DNA of 9,118 nt from Gemmatimonadales bacterium (GTDB lineage: Bacteria; Gemmatimonadota; Gemmatimonadetes; Gemmatimonadales; GWC2-71-9), in NCBI GenBank assembly GCA_013813675.1, contig JACCRH010000205.1:1-9118 (forward strand), given 5' to 3'. A model generated the notes under the pieces. It had not been told where the DNA came from, searched no databases, and saw nothing but the letters and a program-made list of their open reading frames with translations. Both the position numbers and the translations under genes were made by a program. Of this stretch, positions 1 through 5,999 are shown piece after piece (within the stretch, counting starts at the first letter, position 1; every line of letters begins with the position of its first letter).

Positions 1-93
1 CGGCAGGATCTCCCGCACGATCCCTGCCGGGGCCGCGCAAATAAGCGCACCGATCCGAAAGATGACGGCGTGGAGCGTCTTCGAATTAGCCAT
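1..93 (-). CDS. CheW-like domain protein, N-terminal fragment (cut by window edge)
   Basis: This short frame starts at an ATG (93-91) and stays open for exactly 31 codons to the left edge. After M-A-N-S-K it reads LHAVIFRIGALICAAPAG and then IVREILP. That resembles the start of CheW domains, a hydrophobic beta strand (V-x-F-x-I-G), a short A-x-P segment, and V-R-E-x-L-P. CheW proteins are cytoplasmic adaptors linking chemoreceptors to the CheA kinase; some CheW-like domains sit in other signalling proteins. The ATG overlaps the end of the upstream pseudouridine synthase gene by 8 bp. There is no strong Shine-Dalgarno, but a perfect TATAAT lies just before the ATG, so it may be read from its own promoter, from the operon, or both. 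Only the first strand or two of the domain is visible, so the family call is tentative and the total length unknown. Confidence 0.6.
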   Translation of the reverse strand, partial: MANSKTLHAVIFRIGALICAAPAGIVREILP

Positions 94-1090
94 CTCTATT
101 ATAGAAAAGAAGATAGCTCAGGGGTTCGGGGTGAGCAACGATGTCCGTCCCCCCGGCCAAGCGCAGGGTTTCCCTCAGATCAGCCGGCCATTCGGCCCGA
201 AATTCCAGGGGCTCGCCGGTGGCTGGGTGGCGGAATGCCAGAGCGGCCGCGTGAAGCGCCTGCCTCGGCGTCACCCGCTCCAGCGCCTCGGCATCGCGGC
301 GCGCCGCGCCGGAAACCCTGCGGCTGCCCCCGCCGGCGTAGGTGGGGTCGCCCACGATGGGGTGGCCGATGTGCTCCAGATGCACCCGGATCTGGTGGGT
401 GCGTCCGGTGTGCAGCTCCAGCCGCAGCAGGTCCACCACGTCGAAGCGGGCCACCACGTGCGCGTCGGTTCGGGCCTGCCTGCCCCGCGGATCGATCGCC
501 ATGCGCTTGCGGTCCTGGGAGTGGCGGGCCACCGCCGCGACGATCACGGTGGGACTCTCGCCCAAATGGCCCCAGGCGAGTGCCGCATAGGTGCGGCGCA
601 CCCGCCGGCCCGCGATGGCGGCGCCGAGACGCCGGTGGGCGAGCTCGGTCTTGGCGACGACCATCAAGCCGGAGGTGTTGCGGTCGAGCCGGTGGACCAC
701 ACCGGGCCGGCCTTCCGCGCCGCCGGCCAGAGTCGTGCCGCGGGCGACCAGCGCGTTGACCAGGGTGTCGTCCCAGTGCCCTGGCGCGGGGTGGACCACG
801 AGACCGGCGGGCTTGTCGATGATGGCGAGATGCTCGTCCTCGTAGACGACGGCGAGCGGGATGGCGGCGGGACGGAGGGTGCGGGGAGGCTCGCGCTCGG
901 GGAATCGAACCGCGACGCGCTCGCCGCGGGTGAGAATCCGTGAGGCGCGGGCCGGCTTACCGTCGACCGTCACCGCCTTGTCGGCCACCAGCCGCGCGGC
1001 CTGAGTGCGGGACAGTCCCAGCTGGTCGGCGAGAAATCGGTCGAGACGCTCGGTCTCGACCGGAACCACGGTGAACTCCACCGGCGTCAC
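86..1090 (-). CDS. rluD: 23S rRNA pseudouridine synthase, RluA/RluD family
   Basis: Predicted to isomerise uridine to pseudouridine in 23S rRNA. With the GTG start at 1090 the protein has 334 residues. An S4-type RNA-binding domain spans about residues 15-50 (LDRFLADQLGLS, then V-D-G-K). The catalytic RluA-type domain follows from about 75 to 310. Its signature is GRPGVVHRLDRNTSG (127-141), with D136 in H-R-L-D-R as the expected catalytic Asp. A second conserved segment, HTGRTHQIRVHLEHIGHPI (227-245), leads into G-D-P-T-Y. I chose the GTG because it gives a 4-bp GTGA overlap with lspA and starts just before the S4 domain. The alternative ATG at 1138 would overlap lspA by 52 bp. The Shine-Dalgarno for the GTG is weak, so translation is probably coupled to lspA. 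The tail after about residue 315 (ending LLFYNRDG) is AT-rich and contains the putative promoter of the next gene. RluD rather than RluA/RluC rests on general similarity and on the position matching B. subtilis ylyB; the exact rRNA target is not determined. Confidence 0.9.
   Translation of the reverse strand: MTPVEFTVVPVETERLDRFLADQLGLSRTQAARLVADKAVTVDGKPARASRILTRGERVAVRFPEREPPRTLRPAAIPLAVVYEDEHLAIIDKPAGLVVHPAPGHWDDTLVNALVARGTTLAGGAEGRPGVVHRLDRNTSGLMVVAKTELAHRRLGAAIAGRRVRRTYAALAWGHLGESPTVIVAAVARHSQDRKRMAIDPRGRQARTDAHVVARFDVVDLLRLELHTGRTHQIRVHLEHIGHPIVGDPTYAGGGSRRVSGAARRDAEALERVTPRQALHAAALAFRHPATGEPLEFRAEWPADLRETLRLAGGTDIVAHPEPLSYLLFYNRDG
98..103 (-). promoter_or_regulatory. Putative -10 box (TATAAT) for a near-leaderless transcript of the CheW-like gene
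   Basis: Read on the minus strand, a perfect TATAAT is followed by AGAG and then the ATG of the CheW-like gene. Normal -10 to start-site spacing puts transcription initiation at or within a base or two of the ATG. The box lies in an AT-rich patch (about 86-118) inside the last codons of the pseudouridine synthase gene, where the surroundings are GC-rich. No good TTGACA-like -35 box stands 16-18 bases upstream. TANNNT boxes directly before start codons are typical of leaderless genes in several bacterial phyla. The function is inferred from sequence alone. Confidence 0.45.
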
Positions 1091-1614
1091 GCCGCCGACG
1101 CCGACTCCGGCTCCACGCGGCGGGAGTCCTCCCGCCACATCGAGATCACCAGCGCGATCGCGCCGCAGCTCACGGCGATGTCGGCCACATTGAACGTGGG
1201 CCAGCGGAGCGCCCCGATCCCCACGTCGAGAAAGTCCACCACCCCGCGCTCGCTGCGGATGCGGTCGATGAGGTTGCCGGCCGCGCCCCCGGCCACCAGG
1301 CCCAGCGCGAGCTGACGGAACGAGTCGCCCAGCGGACTGGTGCGCGACATCCGGTGCAGCACGAACACCGCGACGATGGCGACGGTCAGGAAGATCCAGC
1401 GGGAGTAGGGGCCCAAGTGCAATCCAAACGCGGCGCCCTGGTTGTAGACCAGACGGAGCTGGAACCAGTCACCCAACACCGCGATCCCCGGCGTGCGCAG
1501 CAGCGTGGCCTCGGCGACGATCTTGGTAAGCAGGTCGAGCGCCACCACGAGCGCGGCCGCCGCCCAGAAAATCCACCGCTCCGGCCCCGCCGCGGGCTCA
1601 GCGGCGCTTCCCAT
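1087..1614 (-). CDS. lspA: Lipoprotein signal peptidase (signal peptidase II)
   Basis: Inner-membrane aspartyl protease that removes the signal peptide of diacylglyceryl-modified prolipoproteins. With the ATG at 1614 it has 175 residues, close to the usual 160-170. All the family blocks are present: L-D-L-L-T-K in the first membrane helix (26-31), FQLRLVYNQGAAFGL (51-65), GGAAGNLIDRI (109-119), V-V-D-F (125-128) and FNVADIAVSCG (141-151). D127 and D145 are the expected catalytic pair, with N142 beside them. Four membrane segments are apparent at about 14-33, 73-89, 100-116 and 144-160. A longer frame starts at 1665, but 1614 is preferred: it has a strong AAGGAG/GAGG ribosome binding region and starts just before the first helix. 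The gene overlaps the upstream TraR/DksA gene by 17 bp and the downstream synthase gene by 4 bp, indicating one operon. Confidence 0.96.
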   Translation of the reverse strand: MGSAAEPAAGPERWIFWAAAALVVALDLLTKIVAEATLLRTPGIAVLGDWFQLRLVYNQGAAFGLHLGPYSRWIFLTVAIVAVFVLHRMSRTSPLGDSFRQLALGLVAGGAAGNLIDRIRSERGVVDFLDVGIGALRWPTFNVADIAVSCGAIALVISMWREDSRRVEPESASAA

Positions 1615-1981
1615 CTTCCTCTTTCTCCTTGCAGGTGATGCAAAGGCGCGCGTGAGGAAGCGCATCCAGGCGCTCGAAGTTGATCTCCTGGCCGCACTGG
1701 TGACAGTGTCCGAATTTGTCCGGAGTGCCGTAGAGCCGGCGGAGCGCCTCGTTGACGTGCCAGAGGTAGCGCCCTTCTTGCGAGGCGAAGAGGAACTGCT
1801 TTTCCCGCTCCATGGCGTCGGTGCCCTGATCCGCCATGTGGAACGAGTAGGAGGAAAGGTCGCCGTCGGAGGACTGCAGGGTCGCGTTGAAGGACTCGTC
1901 GTAGTAGCCCAGCTCCTTCATGACCCGCGCCCGTTCTTCCATGAGGCGCTTCTCGAAATGCGCCAACTGCTTCTTGTTCAT
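1598..1981 (-). CDS. TraR/DksA family zinc-finger protein
   Basis: A small cytoplasmic protein of 127 residues. The N-terminal half (about 1-85) is charged and helical with the look of a coiled coil. The C-terminal half carries a four-cysteine zinc finger, C-x2-C (93, 96) and C-x2-C (114, 117), separated by 17 residues, with G-Q-E-I-x-F-E-R-L between the pairs. DksA proteins insert a coiled coil into the RNA polymerase secondary channel and modulate transcription with ppGpp. Here the tip reads FHMADQGTDAMEREK, resembling the shorter Gram-positive-type members rather than E. coli DksA: one tip Asp (D51) is kept but the other acidic tip position and the following Ala are not. The ATG overlaps the ileS stop as ATGA, and an AGGGA-type ribosome site lies about six bases upstream. 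Position between ileS and lspA matches B. subtilis ylyA. The family is clear; DksA-like activity is uncertain. Confidence 0.9.
   Translation of the reverse strand: MNKKQLAHFEKRLMEERARVMKELGYYDESFNATLQSSDGDLSSYSFHMADQGTDAMEREKQFLFASQEGRYLWHVNEALRRLYGTPDKFGHCHQCGQEINFERLDALPHARLCITCKEKEEDGKRR
1615..1630 (-). promoter_or_regulatory. Ribosome binding site deciding the lspA start
   Basis: Upstream of the ATG at 1614 the minus strand reads AAGGAGAAAGAGGAAG. This holds two Shine-Dalgarno-like elements, AAGGAG ten bases and GAGG three bases before the start. It is the clearest such site among the genes here and supports 1614 over the in-frame ATG at 1665. It lies inside the last codons of the TraR/DksA-family gene. 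Confidence 0.7.
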
Positions 1982-4900
1982 TCCTCATCCCTGGGTTGCG
2001 GACCGGCCCCGTTACGGCCGTCCAGGTATCGTTGCACTCCCACCATCATTCCATGCCCGTCTATGTCCACCGCTTGCTCCAGATCGGGCTCCGGCGCCCG
2101 AGCCCCCAACTCCAGCCGCCGGGCCAGTGTCTGTCCCTGAATGAACTGCGCGTGGCCGCGCACCGCCTCGAGCACCGGCTCGTCGCCGGAGATCCAGAGG
2201 CCGATCCGGTCGGTGTAGACGTATCCCGCCTCTTTGCGGAGCCGCTGCACCCGATTGACGACCTCGCGCGCGAGTCCCTCCCGCAGGAGCGTCTCGTCGA
2301 GCGCGGGGTCCAGCGCGGCGACGTAGGGGCCGTCGCTCGCCACCATCCAGTCGCTCGCGACGTCACGCTCCACCACCACGTCCTCGGGCAGAAAGGTGGC
2401 CGGCTCGCCGTCGACGTCGACGGTGGCGGGCTCGCCGCGCTCCAGCGCGCGGAGTTGGTCGGGCTCCAGCGAAGCCGCCGCGGCCGCGACGGCCGGAGTC
2501 CGCTTGCCGTAGCGCTTCCCGAGCGCGCGAAAGTTGGGCTTGGCCCGAAGTCGCACGAGCTCCGTATCGGAAGCCACAACGTCCACCGCTTTGACGTTCA
2601 CCTCGGCGCGGAGCAGCTCCAGCAGCTCCTCCAGCGCCGGCCCCCGAGCCGCGGCTGGCACCGCGACCTGGATGCGGGCGAGCGGCTGCCGGACGCGAAG
2701 GCCGCGCTCCTCGCGCGCGGCCCGGGCCAGTGAAGCCAGCCGGCGCACCGCCTCCATGGCGGCCTCCAGCGCCTCGTCCCTTCGGCCGGAGGACTCGGGA
2801 AACCGGGCCAGGTGCACGGAAGTTCCCGCCAGGGCCCGATGCAGCCAGTCGCTGAGGAACGGCGCCGCCGGCGCCAGCATCCGGCTGACCGCGACCAGCG
2901 CCTCATGCAGGGTGGCGAGTGCCGCCGGATCGGCGACGGCGTCGACCGCCCAGAAGCGCGACCGGTTGACCCGGACGTACCAGTTGGACAACTGGTCCAC
3001 GAACCCTATCAGGACCCGGACGCCGGCCGTCGGATCGTACGCGCTCCATGCGGCACGCACCGCATCGATCGTCGCGTCGAGGCGGCTCAGAAGCCAGCGG
3101 TCTACCAGTGGCCGCTCCGCCGGCGGGGGAGACTGGCCCGGCGACCACTCCTCCGCGTAATCGGCGAAGAACTTGTAGGTGTTGCGCAACTGGTTCACGA
3201 ACCCCCGCCCCACCTCGCCGATCGCTTCCTGGTCGAAGCGCTTGGGCAGCCAGACCTGGCTCGAGGCCAGCAGGTACAGCCGCACCGTGTCGGCCCCGAA
3301 GGCGCCGATCATTTCCCATGGATCGACCACGTTGCCCCGGGTCTTCGACATCTTCTGCCCCGCGGCGTCGAGCACCAGCCCATTGACGATGACGTGGCGA
3401 TAGGCCGGGCGGTCGAACCCGGCGGTGGCGATCGCGAGCAGCGAATAGAACCACCCTCGAGTCTGATCCAGTCCCTCGCAGATGAAGTCCGCCGGAAAGT
3501 GGGCGGCGAACTCCGCTTCGTGCTCGAAGGGGTAGTGCCACTGGGCGTACGGCATCGCGCCGGAGTCGAACCAGGCGTCGATGACCTCGGGGGCCCGCCG
3601 CATGGTGCCGCCGCAGGCGCAATCCCAGGCGATCTCGTCGATGAACGGTTTGTGCGGGTCGAAATCGGCCGGCAGGCCCCTGCCCCAACGCTCGGCCAGT
3701 CGAGCGTAGCTGCCGATGACATCCACGTGCCCGGGATCGCGATCACACATCCAGACCGGAAACGGTGTCCCCCAGTAGCGGTCGCGGGAGAGCGCCCAGT
3801 CCACGTTGTTCTCCAGCCACTCGCCGAACCGGCCCGCGCCGACCTCGGGCGGATGCCAGTCGACCTCGCGGTTGATCTCCAGCATCCGCCGCTTCACCGC
3901 GGTGGTGCGCACGAACCATGAATCGCGCGCGTAGTAGATCAGCGGACTGGCGCAGCGCCAGCAGTGGGGATAGCTGTGGCTGTAGGGTTGGGTCAGGTGC
4001 CAGCGGCCGTCCCGCTTGAGCCGCTGGATGATGAGGTCGTTGGTCTCCTTGTCGGTGACCAGCCGCCCCTCGATCTCCGGCCACAGGGTTCCGGTGAACG
4101 TGCCGTCCGCACCCACGGGACGGGCCAGGGCTAGACCGTGCTCGATGCCCGCCTGGTAATCGTCGGCGCCGAACGCGGGGGCCAGGTGAACCATGCCGGT
4201 CCCGTCCTCGGCGGTGACGAACTCTCCGGGCACGACCAGGCGGGAGGCACGGTCGTCCGGAAGCGGCACCACCTCGAGCGGACGCCGGTACCGCAGGCCC
4301 AGCAGCTCCCGCCCGGGAAAGGTGCGGCGCGCGCCGAGCTCGGCGAAGCTGGGAGCCCCTCTCTCGGGGCCGATCGCCAGGGCCGCGCGGGCGGTGGCCA
4401 GAATCAGCCGCCGGCCGTCCACCTCGTACTCTCCGTACTCCATCTCGGGGTGAACCGCCACGGCGACATTGGAGACCAGCGTCCAGGGCGTGGTGGTCCA
4501 TACCAGGAGCTCGCGGCCGGACCCGTCATCGAGCGGGAACGTGACGTAGATCGAATTGGTGCTGACGTTCTCGTATCCCAGCGCGAGCTCGTGACTGGAC
4601 AGCACCGTCCCGCAGCGCGGGCAGTAGGGCAGCACCCGGTGTCCCCGGTAGAGCAGGTCGCGCTGGTGCAGCCGGGCGAGCAGCCACCAGACGGTCTCGA
4701 CGTAGTCCTTGCTGCAGGTGACGTAGGGGTGCTCGTAGTCCAGCCAGTAGGCGATGCGGTCGGAGAGCGATTCCCACTCCTCCTGGTACTGGAACACGCT
4801 CTGGCGGGCGCGGGCGTTGAACTCGCGCACGCCGAACTCCTCGATCGCCTTCTTGCCGTTGAGCTTCAGCTCCTTCTCGACTTCGATCTCGACCGGCAGC

Positions 4901-5166
4901 CCGTGGGTATCCCATCCCGCGATGCGGGTGACCGACTTTCCCTGCATCGCGTGGAAGCGGCAGATCAGGTCCTTGATGGTCCGGGCGAAGACGTGGTGGA
5001 TCCCCGGCCGGCCATTGGCCGTCGGGGGGCCCTCGTAGAAGACGAAGGGGGGACCCTCGCGGTTGGCCTCGAGCGTCCGATGGAAGAGGTCCTCTTCCTT
5101 CCAGAGCGCGAGCTGTCTCCGCTCCAGCTCGTCGGCGCCGACATCGGGCAACGAAGGGTACGGCAT
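1978..5166 (-). CDS. ileS: Isoleucyl-tRNA synthetase, IleRS2 class with GxHH signature
   Basis: Class I synthetase that charges tRNA-Ile in the cytoplasm; 1062 residues, within the family range. The start at 5166 gives M-P-Y-P-S and a 1-base TGATG overlap with the upstream stop; a longer frame to 5280 adds 38 residues unlike the family. The N-terminal signature lies in EGPPTANGRPGIHHVFARTI (45-64), where the HIGH position reads G55-I56-H57-H58. GWDTHGLPVE follows (84-93). Paired cysteines at 182/185 (C-P-R-C), 402/405 (C-W-R-C) and 516/518 suggest metal-binding sites. The CP1 editing domain includes LVWTTTPWTLVSN (221-233), EDGTGMVHLAPAFGADD (320-336). The second ATP signature is K-M-S-K-T (605-609), then GNVVDPWEMIGAFGADTVR. 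The anticodon-binding region follows from about 690. There is no C-terminal zinc finger of the IleRS1 type, and the T-A-N-G-R-P context and long C-terminal region fit IleRS2, the eukaryote-like class associated with low mupirocin sensitivity. It is the only ileS in the window, so it may be the cell's sole enzyme. Confidence 0.97.
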   Translation of the reverse strand: MPYPSLPDVGADELERRQLALWKEEDLFHRTLEANREGPPFVFYEGPPTANGRPGIHHVFARTIKDLICRFHAMQGKSVTRIAGWDTHGLPVEIEVEKELKLNGKKAIEEFGVREFNARARQSVFQYQEEWESLSDRIAYWLDYEHPYVTCSKDYVETVWWLLARLHQRDLLYRGHRVLPYCPRCGTVLSSHELALGYENVSTNSIYVTFPLDDGSGRELLVWTTTPWTLVSNVAVAVHPEMEYGEYEVDGRRLILATARAALAIGPERGAPSFAELGARRTFPGRELLGLRYRRPLEVVPLPDDRASRLVVPGEFVTAEDGTGMVHLAPAFGADDYQAGIEHGLALARPVGADGTFTGTLWPEIEGRLVTDKETNDLIIQRLKRDGRWHLTQPYSHSYPHCWRCASPLIYYARDSWFVRTTAVKRRMLEINREVDWHPPEVGAGRFGEWLENNVDWALSRDRYWGTPFPVWMCDRDPGHVDVIGSYARLAERWGRGLPADFDPHKPFIDEIAWDCACGGTMRRAPEVIDAWFDSGAMPYAQWHYPFEHEAEFAAHFPADFICEGLDQTRGWFYSLLAIATAGFDRPAYRHVIVNGLVLDAAGQKMSKTRGNVVDPWEMIGAFGADTVRLYLLASSQVWLPKRFDQEAIGEVGRGFVNQLRNTYKFFADYAEEWSPGQSPPPAERPLVDRWLLSRLDATIDAVRAAWSAYDPTAGVRVLIGFVDQLSNWYVRVNRSRFWAVDAVADPAALATLHEALVAVSRMLAPAAPFLSDWLHRALAGTSVHLARFPESSGRRDEALEAAMEAVRRLASLARAAREERGLRVRQPLARIQVAVPAAARGPALEELLELLRAEVNVKAVDVVASDTELVRLRAKPNFRALGKRYGKRTPAVAAAAASLEPDQLRALERGEPATVDVDGEPATFLPEDVVVERDVASDWMVASDGPYVAALDPALDETLLREGLAREVVNRVQRLRKEAGYVYTDRIGLWISGDEPVLEAVRGHAQFIQGQTLARRLELGARAPEPDLEQAVDIDGHGMMVGVQRYLDGRNGAGPQPRDEE

Positions 5167-5999
5167 CAGGACAGTCGCTCCACCAGCGTCGTGACCAGCC
5201 TGGTCAACTGTGGCTCGGCGCGGGCCGCGGTCGCGATGATGCGGCCGATGTCGGCCGGCTCGAGCGCGTCGGGGAGACATTGATCGGTGACGATCGAGAT
5301 CCCCACCACCCGCATGCCCTGGTGCACCGCCACGATCACCTCGGGCACGGTGGACATCCCAACCACGTCGGCGCCGAGGGTCCGCAGCATCCGATATTCC
5401 GCCCGGGTCTCCAGGTTGGGTCCCGGCACCGCCACGTAGACCCCTTCGCGGAGCACGATCTCCAGCTCCAGCGCCACCGCCCGCGCCAGCGCCCGCAGAT
5501 CCGAGTCGTACGGCGCCGACATGTCGGGGAATCTGGGACCGAGCCGCTCGTCATTGGGCCCGATCAGCGGGTTGTCGCCCAACAGATTGATGTGATCGCT
5601 CAGCAATACCAGGTCGCCGGGTTCCCACAGCGGATTCATGCCGCCGCAGGCATTGGAGACCACCAGCGTCCTGGCGCCGAGCGCATGGAGAACCCGCACC
5701 GGAAAAGTGACCTGCTGGAGGGTGTACCCCTCGTAGCGGTGAAACCTTCCCTGCATCGCCATGACCGGGCGGCCGGCCAGGCGGCCGGCCAGCAGCTTAC
5801 CGGCGTGGGTCTCCACCGTCGACAAAGGAAAGCCCGGGATCTCGCCGTAGGGGATCTCGGCCTCGACCTCGATCTGGCGGGCGAGCCCACCGAGCCCGGT
5901 ACCCAGCACGATGGCGATGTCGGGGACAAGCCTGGTGCGGCTCCGCACCGCCTCCGCCGCGCCCGCCACCCGGTCGTGAAGCTGGGGGGCCGCGGTCAT
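5166..5999 (-). CDS. Purine nucleoside phosphorylase (trimeric, class I type)
   Basis: Catalyses phosphate-dependent cleavage of purine (deoxy)nucleosides to free base and (deoxy)ribose-1-phosphate in purine salvage. From the ATG at 5999 it has 277 residues, normal for trimeric PNPs. Visible blocks: the phosphate loop VLGTGLGGLA (31-40), MQGRFHRYEGY (82-92, with H86), SNACGGMNPLWEPGDLVLLSDHINL (starting at 115), GPNLETRAEYRMLRTLGAD (starting at 193, with E198), VVGMSTVPEVIVA (212-224, with M215) and SIVTDQC (235-241). The base-contacting Asn of human PNP (N243) aligns by eye with D239, which might shift preference toward 6-aminopurines. The frame stays open 101 codons upstream, but that is an out-of-frame shadow of yggS. 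The chosen ATG gives a 4-bp ATGA overlap with yggS and has a GGAG ten bases upstream. The TGA overlaps the ileS start by one base. A methylthioadenosine or methylthioinosine phosphorylase is a less likely alternative. Confidence 0.92.
   Translation of the reverse strand: MTAAPQLHDRVAGAAEAVRSRTRLVPDIAIVLGTGLGGLARQIEVEAEIPYGEIPGFPLSTVETHAGKLLAGRLAGRPVMAMQGRFHRYEGYTLQQVTFPVRVLHALGARTLVVSNACGGMNPLWEPGDLVLLSDHINLLGDNPLIGPNDERLGPRFPDMSAPYDSDLRALARAVALELEIVLREGVYVAVPGPNLETRAEYRMLRTLGADVVGMSTVPEVIVAVHQGMRVVGISIVTDQCLPDALEPADIGRIIATAARAEPQLTRLVTTLVERLS
5769..5792. repeat. Two perfect tandem copies of a 12-bp unit inside the purine phosphorylase gene
   Basis: GCGGCCGGCCAG occurs twice in direct succession (5769-5780 and 5781-5792). 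In the reading frame it gives the repeated peptide L-A-G-R-L-A-G-R around residues 70-77, so length changes of one unit would keep the frame. Probably a local duplication in a surface loop; no regulatory role is suggested. Confidence 0.8.

Noticed and set aside
62..943. Long plus-strand open frames (for example 62-943, 1493-2140, 2812-3921, 4138-5283, 5280-6071)
   Set aside because: They lie antisense to clearly recognised genes, have no family-like motifs, are rich in Arg/Pro/Gly/Ala, and arise readily opposite GC-rich coding sequence.
1615..1665. Longer lspA start at 1665
   Set aside because: It would extend deep into the TraR/DksA gene, while the ATG at 1614 has a strong ribosome binding site and suits LspA length.
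5167..5280. Longer ileS start at 5280
   Set aside because: The added 38 residues are an Arg-rich out-of-frame reading of the phosphorylase gene; the ATG at 5166 gives the usual IleRS N-terminus.
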